Source of the DNA: Hoeflea_A sp040932035
GTDB lineage: Bacteria > Pseudomonadota > Alphaproteobacteria > Rhizobiales > Rhizobiaceae
Assembly (NCBI RefSeq): GCF_040932035.1
Contig: NZ_JBFRBB010000001.1
Coordinates: 1,612,001-1,676,000, forward strand
Length of the DNA stretch: 64,000 nt
Direction of reading: 5' to 3'
A model generated the notes under the pieces. It did no database searches and had not been told where the DNA came from. It worked only from the letters and a program-made list of their open reading frames with translations. This document shows, piece after piece, positions 52,051 to 60,519 of this stretch (the stretch's first letter is position 1; the number at the start of each line of letters is the position of its first letter). The position numbers and the translations under genes were made by a program.

Positions 52051-53115
52051 TCAAGGTTCAATGAAGGAGAGGGGATCTGTTGTCTTCAGTGTTCTCCTTA
52101 ACGCCTCCTCCGATACATGTGTGTAAATCTGCGTTGTTTCGATCTTCGCATGGCCTAACAGCTTCTGGATGGCCAGCAATTCAGCGCCGTTCTCAAACAT
52201 GAACGTAGCAGTTGAATGGCGAATACGGTGCGCAACAATGCCGTCGTCATCTCCAATAACTGCACGGAGGCTTCGTATTATTGCGGAAACGTTTTTATCC
52301 GTGAGTCGTCTGCTTCTTGAATTGAGAAGAAAATAGGGGTGCGGACGCCGGATGGCACGCCGGCCGGCAAGGTAAATTTGAACGTCCTCAAGCAAGTCCT
52401 GGTTGGCAATAAAGACGCTGCGTTTATAGCTGCCCTTTCCTAGAACACGGATATGCGCGCCGTCTTCGAGAATGTTACGGAGTTTGATGGTAGTGACTTC
52501 GCCGATCCTCATACCTGTTGCAAGCATCAATCTGATCGCAAGATTTGCTGTCAGCATTTTGGAAATGAGGCCGTGATGAGAGAGGATGTCTTCGCCAGTC
52601 TCTCTAAGCCATTGTTTCGGGCTATGCGTCTGCTCAAGCAGTCTGGCAATCTGCTCGCGCTCAAGTGGACGAGGTGATCTACGCGGCTTTGGTACCCGGA
52701 TTTCGCCATTTGCAAATGGCCATTCTTCTATGTGACCATTCTCGTAAAGCCAAAGCGTGTATATCTTCACCAGATGAATGCGCGAAGACATATTACTCTT
52801 TCCGTATTTCTTGACCGTCTTCATATATTTGAGGAATTTGAGCATGAGGTCGAAGTCGAGTGCCGGTTCAGTCTTGTACCGCGCGAGGAACCGGTTGAAG
52901 CATCGGAAGCTGCTCGCATAATTTGCGAGGGTCATGCGAGCAAGCCCGCGGCCAAATTCGCATATATACAAATAGCGCTGCTGCAGCGGTGTGGGGTCGT
53001 ATTCACTCGGCATCATAGTCCCCAAATCGATCAAAAATCTCAGAGTGGCGGAGGAATGTGTCAACGGGATTGCGGGATTGCGATATCCCCAATAAACCGA
53101 GATTTTACGAAGCAT
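52051..53115 (-). CDS. Second tyrosine recombinase (XerD-like)
   Basis: 354 residues. SAM-like N-terminal core-binding domain, catalytic ATGMRIGEV (Arg), KGSYKR (Lys), HRIRH (His-x-x-Arg), LLGHAKIETTQIYTH (His, Tyr). Different subclass from int (no AP2-like arm domain), nearer to XerC/D and integron-type enzymes. It lies 1.4 kb inside attR with no recognisable partner site. Start could also be an internal Met (MMPSEYD). Confidence 0.9.
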   Translation of the reverse strand: MLRKISVYWGYRNPAIPLTHSSATLRFLIDLGTMMPSEYDPTPLQQRYLYICEFGRGLARMTLANYASSFRCFNRFLARYKTEPALDFDLMLKFLKYMKTVKKYGKSNMSSRIHLVKIYTLWLYENGHIEEWPFANGEIRVPKPRRSPRPLEREQIARLLEQTHSPKQWLRETGEDILSHHGLISKMLTANLAIRLMLATGMRIGEVTTIKLRNILEDGAHIRVLGKGSYKRSVFIANQDLLEDVQIYLAGRRAIRRPHPYFLLNSRSRRLTDKNVSAIIRSLRAVIGDDDGIVAHRIRHSTATFMFENGAELLAIQKLLGHAKIETTQIYTHVSEEALRRTLKTTDPLSFIEP

Positions 53116-53248
53116 TCGGAACGCTCAATGCAACCTGTTGGAGTGAGCCGCACATATATGTAAACTGATCATAAATACAGGTTCAGCATGCTTTCCACTT
53201 GGCACTTGTCAGTAAAGGCAAAGCAAACGTTGAACCCGGGGGTAACGG

Positions 53249-54415
53249 TTGAAGAGGTTTGTTCGGTTCTGTCTGTCGGTGCTTGGGGTGCTTGTGTTGG
53301 CGATCGCCCTCTACTCGGCTGTCGTCTACGTCTACAGCCGGCACCTGGCCGAATACGACTACCGGCTCACGGCGTGGCCGCCTGAAACAGACTTTGAGCA
53401 ACCTGTCGAAATTAAAACGCGAGAGCCGCGCAAAGCCCGCATCCTGGCGATCGAGGGCGGCGCGCTCTTTGGCCTTGCTGATCTGGAAGTGCTCAAGGCA
53501 ATTGAGGAAAAGTCCGGCAAGCCGGTCTACGAGCTGTTTGATTTTTTCGCCGGCTCCTCGACCGGCGCCATTATCTCGACGCTGCTTCTGCACCCGGATG
53601 CACAATCCGGTGAACCCATGTCCGCAGAGGACGCGATCAAGGCCTATGAGGATTTCGCCGGTCGAATACTCGATAGCCCGCTCTATCACAGAGTTCTGAC
53701 CGGTTTCGGAGTGCTGGGTCCGGCATTGACCAACGAGGGGCGGCTGGAAACAGCTCGCAACATGGTCGGGGATGCACGGTTCAAGGATTTGCTGCGGCCA
53801 GCGATGTTCCCCGCCTATTCGCAAAAGACCGGTGGATTGAAAGTCTTCCGGAACTGGAACGAAACCGAGGCCAATATTTATCTGTGGTCTCTCGTGACGG
53901 CCGTCACCAGCGTGCCCAGCGTGTTTCCCGCCGTTGTGCTTATGGGAGACGATGCGGAGGAGCATTTTTACGGTGATCCGGCGCTGATCTCGAATGAACC
54001 TGACGATCTGGCGTATCTGCATGCACGCACCCACTTGCCGGATGTCGATGAATTCATTGTCGTCTCGCTCGGCACGGTGCGGGATTTCTCTTTGACGGAG
54101 GAAACCGTGATCAGGGGCGGACTGGTCGAGTGGTTTACACCGGCTTTCCGGCTACTCTACCGCGGCGAAACAAATGTCAGCCAGGGCGCGCTGGAAAGAC
54201 ATGCAAAGTTCGATTCCGACGTTGAGGTATCCCTTGCAGTGCTTTCACCAGTTGTGCCGGAAGGAACCAGCAGCTTTGATGCTTCGCCTCGAAACATCGA
54301 TCTCATCCGTCAGGCAGGCCGCTACTACGTTCAGAAGAACCAGAAGCAGATCAACGAAGTTGTGAAACTGCTGACAAACAGCGGCACAAAGAGCGGGCGC
54401 GTAAAGGCAAACTAG
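53249..54415 (+). CDS. Membrane-anchored patatin-like phospholipase
   Basis: 388 residues from TTG 53249 with GGGGG upstream. N-terminal anchor (residues ~8-28), glycine-rich EGGALFG (oxyanion), nucleophile GSSTG (Ser104) and catalytic Asp243 in YGDPALISN (Asp-Pro-Ala instead of the common Asp-Gly-Gly/Ala). Ser-Asp dyad lipase. Located between the second recombinase and attR, an accessory-gene position. May alter lysogen membranes or act as an effector. Confidence 0.88.
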   Translation: MKRFVRFCLSVLGVLVLAIALYSAVVYVYSRHLAEYDYRLTAWPPETDFEQPVEIKTREPRKARILAIEGGALFGLADLEVLKAIEEKSGKPVYELFDFFAGSSTGAIISTLLLHPDAQSGEPMSAEDAIKAYEDFAGRILDSPLYHRVLTGFGVLGPALTNEGRLETARNMVGDARFKDLLRPAMFPAYSQKTGGLKVFRNWNETEANIYLWSLVTAVTSVPSVFPAVVLMGDDAEEHFYGDPALISNEPDDLAYLHARTHLPDVDEFIVVSLGTVRDFSLTEETVIRGGLVEWFTPAFRLLYRGETNVSQGALERHAKFDSDVEVSLAVLSPVVPEGTSSFDASPRNIDLIRQAGRYYVQKNQKQINEVVKLLTNSGTKSGRVKAN

Positions 54416-54430
54416 ATATAGGCGCGCAAT

Positions 54431-54449
54431 CCCATAAAAAGCCCCATAA
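54431..54449. promoter_or_regulatory. Putative integrase arm-type sites, right
   Basis: CCCATAAAAAGCCCCATAA, two CCCATAA units matching the left arm repeat at 9501-9518, 82 bases from attR. Confidence 0.55.
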
Positions 54450-54512
54450 ATGCGTGGGCGTTTCAGTGTAAAAAACTGAATTGTAAGAGAGTTTTGGGGT
54501 GAGCGTCATTTT

Positions 54513-54558
54513 CCCCCAGTCAAGTGCGCTACCGGGCTGCGCTACGCTCCGACCTGCC
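54513..54558. repeat. attR core and tRNA-Pro 5' fragment
   Basis: 46 bp identical to attL 9341-9386. It contains nucleotides 1-39 of tRNA-Pro on the minus strand (54551 down to 54513), ending at GGGGG of the anticodon loop; beyond it the sequence is phage (AAAATGACG...). Confidence 0.93.
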
Positions 54559-54574
54559 AAAAAAGGCCTGAATT

Positions 54575-54603
54575 CATTAGACTTCCGGTTCGCCCGGTGC
54601 AAG
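54575..54603 (-). promoter_or_regulatory. Orphaned original tRNA-Pro promoter
   Basis: On the minus strand CTTGCA (54603-54598), 17 bases, CTAATG (54580-54575), 23 bases before the tRNA 5' fragment. This is host DNA and must have driven the intact tRNA before integration; now it reads the half-tRNA and into the prophage end. Confidence 0.55.
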
Positions 54604-54863
54604 CGGAAAATTTGCATATCGGCAATAATTCGGCTCGGGCCGGCTCGCACCTTACGGCCAACATGCCGGTAAACTCTCCGGCTGCGCCAAAATTGGGAAC
54701 TTGTTGCCGTCTGGAAACTTCGGGTTGGGCGAACAGCGACAGGTCAAGAAGTGTATATCTGCTGCTCGCGCAGTTTACGTGTTGGTATTCGCGGTTATAG
54801 TCCACAACGCCCGCCTAAATGCCGTATTATCAGATGTGTTCACTGATATGAGAGATGCTTAAA

Positions 54864-55048
54864 CTTGACAATATTGAATAAAGAGAATCAAATTACAGTT
54901 GGGGCACGGGTAAATGTCTTCGTGGTGTAAGGATGGGTTACATCAAATGACAAAACCCGTATAATTTGCCAGTCTGTATCAGCGGGCATTTTATTAAGCT
55001 ATCTGATACGAAAAACCCGGTGCGACCGCCCTCGCACCGGGTTGTTTC
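54864..55048 (+). ncRNA. Candidate small RNA with terminator
   Basis: A -35-like CTTGACA (54864-54870) precedes a non-coding stretch with hairpin GTATCAG/CTGATAC (54976-55009) and a perfect 11-bp stem AACCCGGTGCG/CGCACCGGGTT (55014-55043). The tail is GTTT rightward but TTTTT leftward (AACCCGGTGCG..., then TTTTTCG), so the terminator may work in either direction and the strand is uncertain. Confidence 0.35.
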
Positions 55049-55528
55049 ATGTGCACGGCGCCATTTAACTCAACACTGGTCCGGTTGCACTACGACACCC
55101 TAACATCCGCAGCATTTTCACGACAGGAAGACCTGTCGCAATCCACACAGCTTTCACGGGTATTTCCAACGTCGCAGGTGTTACATTACGTATAGGATAG
55201 TGGAAATAAGCAAAGAGATTACAAAGTCTTGGAGCGGCCGAATTGACTTGGTAGAAATACAATCAGTATTCGCAAGGCCAATACGAAAGTCTAATCCACA
55301 AACATCGAATGCCTGCAAATTGCCTGAATTCAGCAACCACATGAGGGCTGTGTCGTCGGTCGGTAATCCGGTACAGATTGCGGGCTGAATGGCATGGAGG
55401 GATCCACTCTGCACGCGATACGCGCCTGCAGATGGCACTTGGATGGATCGATGTCGTTACGCATGGATCGCTGCTTCAAAAAGCGTTCCCTGATCGACTG
55501 CACCGGTCCTGTCAGAAAAGGACCACCC

Positions 55529-56227
55529 ATGCGCACCTTTCTCATCGCTTTGTGCTCGGCTGCAGCCCTGTCTGCACCGGCATTTGCAAGTATTCACGAA
55601 AATGTCAACGCGCTCGGCGGCACCGTCAGTTTCAGCAGTATTGAGGGCGAAAACGAAGTCTGGCTGTCTCAGACCGCCGTTCCGCAGCCGAAGCGTGGCA
55701 CCTCAACGGATTCAGCCGCAACCATCATAGCCGATGGCGGCTTCGACACGGTTGGTGTATTCGACTTTGACGCGATCGCTGCGGGCAATAGCCCTGAGGC
55801 CGGGGACGTAAGTCCTGATGGTAAGGCAATGTGGGTCGGAAACGACCAGTCGCCTGATATTTTCGTTTTCGACACACAGTCCATGGAAAAGATCAACCGT
55901 ATCGATGCAGGCTTCATGCCCAACCATGTGCGGTTTCACCCAGACGGACAGTTTGTTGCCGTCGCCGATCCGGGCGGTGACAGGGTTGTTGTTTATGATG
56001 CGGAATCCCATTCCATAGTGTCCGAAATCGATCTGGCCGCCGCTGGCATGAAAACGCCGGCGTCCCTGTTGTTCGCACCGGACGGATCCTCCCTGTTTGT
56101 CGGTGCACGGCCGAACGGCAATGTGGCTGAGATTGACGTCGGGACCTGGACGCTCCACCGGGTGCTCGACGCCGGCACGGACATTGACGGCCCCACATAT
56201 GCCAGCCTCACCGTGACACGGTCCTGA
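55529..56227 (+). CDS. Secreted beta-propeller (YncE-like) protein, 3' end possibly disrupted
   Basis: 232 residues from ATG 55529: signal peptide ending APAFA-SIH, then propeller-like blades (GDVSPDGKAMWVGNDQSPDIFVFDTQSMEKINRI, HPDGQFVAVADPGGDRVVVYDA, LFAPDGSSLFVGARPNGNVAEID). Translation stops at TRS, but another frame stays open to about 56325 with a similar Gly/Ser/Thr-rich composition (DTVLSTKATSDTGSGIG...), suggesting a frameshift. Only about three blades are present, short for a propeller. Confidence 0.7.
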   Translation: MRTFLIALCSAAALSAPAFASIHENVNALGGTVSFSSIEGENEVWLSQTAVPQPKRGTSTDSAATIIADGGFDTVGVFDFDAIAAGNSPEAGDVSPDGKAMWVGNDQSPDIFVFDTQSMEKINRIDAGFMPNHVRFHPDGQFVAVADPGGDRVVVYDAESHSIVSEIDLAAAGMKTPASLLFAPDGSSLFVGARPNGNVAEIDVGTWTLHRVLDAGTDIDGPTYASLTVTRS

Positions 56228-56367
56228 GCACCAAAGCCACCTCGGACACCGGTAGCGGCATTGGCGTTAATGCCGCCACCGGTGCAATTGCTCCTGACTG
56301 CGAATTATCCAATATCGATGCCTGATTTGCGGCGGACCTTGTGGGCGCTATATGTTAGTCCACCGCT

Positions 56368-57444
56368 ATGCTGTTCAAACTTCCAAATGACGATGATCTC
56401 TACAACGCGCTATTAAACCGCGACCCTGCCTATGAGGGCCGCGCTTATGCCGGTGTTGTCTCGACGGGCATATTCTGCCGCTTGACCTGTCCGGCACGCA
56501 AGCCAAAGCGTGAAAACTGCCGCTTCTTCGAAACGGTGGCGGCCTGCGTTGAGGCCGGGTTCAGGGCCTGTAAGCGGTGCCGTCCCCTGGAGCCCGCTGC
56601 CCGGGCTGACCCGACCATCAGCAAACTTATCGATGCGCTTGACGCGGATACGGCCCGCCGCTGGACCGAAACGGACATCGTGAACCTTGGATGCGATCCA
56701 TCAACGGCGCGGCGCGCTTTCAAGCGTCAGTTCGGCGTGACCTTCCTTGAGATGGCGCGTCTTTACCGTTTGCGCGACGGATTCGGCACATTGTCCGCAG
56801 GCGGCCGGGTCATCGACGCACAGCTTGAGGCGGGCTTCAGTTCGCCGAGCGGCTTTCGGGCAGCGTTTGCGAAGCTCCTCGGACAAGCACCTGCCGATTT
56901 TACCGGAAAAGAAACACTGAAAGCCGATTGGATAGAAACGCCGATCGGCGCCATGATTGCGGTCGCTGATCGGCGCAGCCTGCATCTGCTGGAGTTTGTG
57001 GACCGCAAGGCGTTGCCGGCTGAGCTGAATAAACTGCGCCAGGCCGCACGCGGGGATCTCGGCATCGGGCGGTATGAGCCAACGGAGCGTATCGAAGCTG
57101 AACTCGCTGACTATTTTGACGGAAAAAATGCGCGTTTTGAGACTCCATTGACATTGCACGGCAGCCCTTTCACACGGCATGTCTGGCATGAATTGTTGCG
57201 CATCCCGCCCGGACAGACGCGCAGTTACAGTGAGATAGCGGCCGCCATCGGCAGACCTACCGCGACCCGGGCGGTGGCGCGCGCCAATGGTGCCAATCAG
57301 ATCGCGCTTGTGGTCCCGTGTCACCGTGTAATCGGTGCCGACGGTTCGCTGACCGGCTATGGCGGCGGCCTTTGGCGCAAACAAAAGCTGATCGAACTGG
57401 AAAAACACCTGGCTGTCCATGACACATCCGATGGAGACATTTGA
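56368..57444 (+). CDS. ada: Ada: methylphosphotriester/O6-methylguanine-DNA methyltransferase and activator
   Basis: 358 residues. N-terminal zinc domain with GIFCRLTCPARKPKREN and ACKRCRP (four Cys, one the methyl acceptor), an AraC-type HTH (LGCDPSTARRAFKRQFGVTFLEMARLYRL), and a C-terminal MGMT domain with PCHRVIG. Repairs alkylated DNA and activates the adaptive response. Overlaps nothing; the next gene starts 2 bases later and could be cotranscribed. Confidence 0.95.
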   Translation: MLFKLPNDDDLYNALLNRDPAYEGRAYAGVVSTGIFCRLTCPARKPKRENCRFFETVAACVEAGFRACKRCRPLEPAARADPTISKLIDALDADTARRWTETDIVNLGCDPSTARRAFKRQFGVTFLEMARLYRLRDGFGTLSAGGRVIDAQLEAGFSSPSGFRAAFAKLLGQAPADFTGKETLKADWIETPIGAMIAVADRRSLHLLEFVDRKALPAELNKLRQAARGDLGIGRYEPTERIEAELADYFDGKNARFETPLTLHGSPFTRHVWHELLRIPPGQTRSYSEIAAAIGRPTATRAVARANGANQIALVVPCHRVIGADGSLTGYGGGLWRKQKLIELEKHLAVHDTSDGDI

Positions 57445-57445
57445 A

Positions 57446-58210
57446 ATGACGCAAGCTGACAAGGCACGGGCTTTTGCCGATCTGCATATCAAGGGCAATC
57501 CGATCGTCCTTTACAACATATGGGATGCCGGCAGTGCCATGGCGGTCGCCAAGGCGGGGGCGGACGCGGTTGCGACAGGCAGTTGGTCGGTTGCCGCTGC
57601 ACAGGGTTACGGCGACGGGGAGGCTTTGCCTCTCGAGCTTCTTGAAACCATCGTCGGGCGTATCGCTGCGAGCGTGGAGTTGCCCCTCAGCGTGGATTTT
57701 GAAGGCGGCTTTGCGGTTGAGCCTGACCGGATTGCAACAAATACAGCACGCATCATCAACGCTGGTGCAATCGGCGTGAATTTCGAGGACCAGGTTGTCG
57801 GTGGGGAAGGGCTGCACGCACCCGGTTTGCAGTCTGAGCGCATTGCCGCCGTCAGGCGAGCAGGGAAAACGGCCGGCGTGCCGCTGTTCATCAATGCGCG
57901 CACCGACCTGTTCTTGAAGCAGCAGGATCGAAGCCAGCATGGCGGCCTTGTCGAAGAGGCGATTGAAAGGGCAGAGATCTACGAGGCGGCTGGCGCAAGC
58001 GGCTTCTTCGTTCCCGGCCTCATTGCACCCGATCTCATTGAGCGGATCTGTCGCGATATACGCTTGCCGGTGAACGTGATGATGATGCCGGATGCACCTT
58101 CGATAGCCGATCTGACGGGCCTTGGCGTTGCGCGCATCAGCTACGGGCCGGGACCCTACAGGCAGGCAATGAAGGCTTTGGAGGAGCGTTGCGCAGCGAT
58201 CCGCAATTGA
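57446..58210 (+). CDS. Isocitrate lyase/PEP mutase family enzyme
   Basis: 254 residues from ATG 57446 (GGAGA at good spacing). TIM-barrel signatures: VLYNIWDAGSAMAVAKAGADAVATGS, LSVDFEGGF (metal), GVNFEDQV and PLFINARTDLFL. The canonical ICL KKCGH loop is absent, so it is a member of the 2-methylisocitrate-lyase-like/phosphonomutase group. Follows ada by 1 base, an unusual partnership seen in some rhizobia. Confidence 0.9.
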   Translation: MTQADKARAFADLHIKGNPIVLYNIWDAGSAMAVAKAGADAVATGSWSVAAAQGYGDGEALPLELLETIVGRIAASVELPLSVDFEGGFAVEPDRIATNTARIINAGAIGVNFEDQVVGGEGLHAPGLQSERIAAVRRAGKTAGVPLFINARTDLFLKQQDRSQHGGLVEEAIERAEIYEAAGASGFFVPGLIAPDLIERICRDIRLPVNVMMMPDAPSIADLTGLGVARISYGPGPYRQAMKALEERCAAIRN

Positions 58211-58268
58211 CGGTTCATGTTTCCGCCAGCAAAAAATGGCGCTTCCACAACAGGTTGCGCCAAGAAGT

Positions 58269-58487
58269 TCATTCCTGTTCGACAAGTTCCCTTGCTTCAT
58301 GGAGCCGGACCTTGAGCCGGTTCTTGCGTGCCTGAAGCTCATCGATCCGTTGAAGGTTGTGATAGCGGCCGATCGGATCGGGGATCTGTTCGATATCGAG
58401 GTCGATATGGGAGCGCCGGCGGTTGATTTCGTTCCGCACGTAAAGCAGTTCGGATTCAATGGACTGTATGGTTTCGTGGGGTTTCAT
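58269..58487 (-). CDS. Small coiled-coil hypothetical
   Basis: 72 residues with AAGGAAG upstream of ATG 58487. Two heptad helices (ETIQSIESELLYVRNEINRRR, NLQRIDELQARKNRLKVRLHEARELVEQ). Probably cytoplasmic, function unknown. Confidence 0.6.
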   Translation of the reverse strand: MKPHETIQSIESELLYVRNEINRRRSHIDLDIEQIPDPIGRYHNLQRIDELQARKNRLKVRLHEARELVEQE

Positions 58488-58623
58488 AACGCTTCCTTTC
58501 TACTGGTTGAAACGGTTCGGGAAATTTGCTGAGTGTTGGCGCGGGCGGTTTGTCCAGCCCGCGCGAAATCCCGGCTAACCGGAGAATCCGTCATTTGCCG
58601 CAGCCTCTGGCCGCGACGCGTTA

Positions 58624-59064
58624 TCAAGATTGGGAATAGGGTGTAGGTGTGCAGTGCGGCGCACCGCCAATGATTTTCTGGAAGAGCTCGTCCATCGCCG
58701 CCGGTTCCTCGGTATTCAACATCGCATCGATCATCGTCACGCAGGCATGAAGATGTGTTCTAAGCGCTTCGAATTCCTTCCGCGACGCACTGGCGTTGGG
58801 ATAGGCGACTTTGTCGAGGTTCTGCCGGGCGGCTTTGGCATGCCACTGCAGTGCCGACGGAAAAGCGTAGCGGCCCGCACGCCGTTGGCACAATTTGAGG
58901 ATTGGCTGAAGCACACGCTTTTTCATCTTTTCCGCCCGGATCCGATCCGGTGGGCTGTTGAGATCGTTCAACAGCCTGATCAACTGCCGCTTTCGGCGGA
59001 GCCAGCTGATCCGTTCGCCCCTGGACAGCCGTGTAGTGGTGGCGGAGGTACTGTAAAAGTTCAT
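58624..59064 (-). CDS. Hypothetical protein
   Basis: 146 residues from ATG 59064 with AGGAG upstream. Basic and helical (WLRRKRQLIRLLNDLNSPPDRIRAEKMKKRVLQPILKL). No family recognised. Confidence 0.6.
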   Translation of the reverse strand: MNFYSTSATTTRLSRGERISWLRRKRQLIRLLNDLNSPPDRIRAEKMKKRVLQPILKLCQRRAGRYAFPSALQWHAKAARQNLDKVAYPNASASRKEFEALRTHLHACVTMIDAMLNTEEPAAMDELFQKIIGGAPHCTPTPYSQS

Positions 59065-59159
59065 CAAGGCACTCCTTGCATATTGCTAATTGCCGCACAG
59101 GCGGCGGTTAAGCAGGCATGTCCCTGATGATGATGAAGTGACCTTGAGATTGTGGCGAA

Positions 59160-60314
59160 TTATGGCCCGCCAGCGTAAGACTTTTGGCTATAGAACTTTA
59201 GGTCATCACGGTGTTTGCGGTCGTCCCAGCCAGGTTCCAGATAGCCGATTCGCGCCTCGGTAAGGCTAGTCACGACGAGCTCTCCGGCAGGGCCGTGCAG
59301 CGCGCCGGTATTGAGTGCATATTCGCCTTCCGGGTCCTGCAGCGTTTCAAGTACGTTGCCGTCGCCGTCGATGCGAACGATCATTCCGTAACGCTGCGGC
59401 TTCGGGCGAATGGAGGCGGGCAGGCGCTGCACGACCTTGCGCAGGAACGGTTGATCGGAAAGCGCATCCACCGGAGCCGAACGCGGGCTTGCAAGGCCAA
59501 GCCAGAACGTGTCGTCGCCGGCACGGTTGAGGTTGTCTGGAAAGCCGGGGAGGTTGGAGACGATCGTTTCCACTTCGCCCGCTCTTGGGCCGGAAATCCA
59601 CAAGCGCAGCACCGAATAGGTTCCGGTTTCGTTGACCAGCAGATAACTGTCGTCGTCCGAAAGGGCGAGCCCGTTGGCAAAGCTCAGCCCCGTGGCAAAA
59701 ACGGTGGTCTCGCCCCTTGCGGGGTCATATTTCAGGATGCGGCCGTGTCTTCCGTGTTCCATCAGGTCGAGCAGCGATGCTTCGAGCGTGCCGCCAATGG
59801 ACTGCGCATCGAACTTGTTGCTTGAATCAGTAAAATACACGACGCCCGATCGCGTTATGTCGAGATTGTTGGCATAAGCGATGGCGGAACCGTCCGTCGT
59901 TCTGTCTGCGAGCAGAACGAGTTTGCCGTCCTTTTCCATGACCATAAGTCCGCGGAAGGCGTCGGCAATGAACAGCCTGTCGTCCGGGCCGAATTCGAGA
60001 CCCAGCGGCCGCCCGCCTGTCGAGGCGATCTTGTCGGAGGAACCGGACTGCAGGTCGATTTTGACAATGGAGCCGTCATGGGTTGCCGCGTAGATGTTTC
60101 CATCCATGCCGAGTGCCGCATCCTCGGGTCCCCAATGCTGGCCGAGTTCGATAAATTTGAGTTCCGCCAGGCGGTTGTTGGGCTCAAATGCTCCGGCATA
60201 ACCGTCATTGTTGGGTGCGCTCCAGGCGACCGGATCGATGGGGACCGGCCACAATGTAAGATACGCGCTGGCGGCGATGGCCAGCACGGCAATCAAAGAC
60301 AATATCGATTTCAT
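59160..60314 (-). CDS. SMP-30/strictosidine-synthase-like secreted hydrolase
   Basis: 384 residues from ATG 60314: N-terminal signal anchor (MKSILSLIAVLAIAASAYLTLW), then a six-blade propeller with GPEDAALGMDGNIYAATHDGSIVKI, GRPLGLEFGPDDRLFIADAFRGLMV, FTDSSNKF, PDNLNRAGDDTFWLGLASPR. Similar to gluconolactonase/strictosidine synthase families; substrate unknown. Divergent from the second TRAP operon, possibly functionally linked. Confidence 0.85.
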   Translation of the reverse strand: MKSILSLIAVLAIAASAYLTLWPVPIDPVAWSAPNNDGYAGAFEPNNRLAELKFIELGQHWGPEDAALGMDGNIYAATHDGSIVKIDLQSGSSDKIASTGGRPLGLEFGPDDRLFIADAFRGLMVMEKDGKLVLLADRTTDGSAIAYANNLDITRSGVVYFTDSSNKFDAQSIGGTLEASLLDLMEHGRHGRILKYDPARGETTVFATGLSFANGLALSDDDSYLLVNETGTYSVLRLWISGPRAGEVETIVSNLPGFPDNLNRAGDDTFWLGLASPRSAPVDALSDQPFLRKVVQRLPASIRPKPQRYGMIVRIDGDGNVLETLQDPEGEYALNTGALHGPAGELVVTSLTEARIGYLEPGWDDRKHRDDLKFYSQKSYAGGP

Positions 60315-60519
60315 AATAAAATTCGCATTCAACCCGCCCGATCAATGCGATCAGTTTACCGGGTGACGCTTTGGTGCCGCAATCCCAAGAACTGTGGGTC
60401 TGTGGCAAAGCTGTGAATTGTTGCGCCGCAACCAGGTTTTTTTATCTTATCGTTGCAGCTTGATGGTCCTAGTGTGCGGACACCGAAGCCGGTGGCGACC
60501 AAAAAATGGGGAAACAGTC

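Larger units (their letters stand above)
54559..55528. other. 970-bp gene-poor stretch right of attR
   Basis: No credible protein-coding frame. Contains the orphan tRNA promoter, a possible sRNA with terminator (54864-55048) and a small 7-bp hairpin CGACAGG-AAGA-CCTGTCG at 55121-55138. Frames listed here are short and lack ribosome sites. Confidence 0.5.

Noticed and set aside
52051..53115. Second tyrosine recombinase as the enzyme that made attL/attR
   Set aside because: The left integrase is next to attL, has arm-type repeats nearby and an excisionase; the second enzyme lacks these.
57257..58459. 400-codon frame opposite ada and the lyase gene
   Set aside because: It is antisense to two clearly conserved enzymes and has no recognisable motif.
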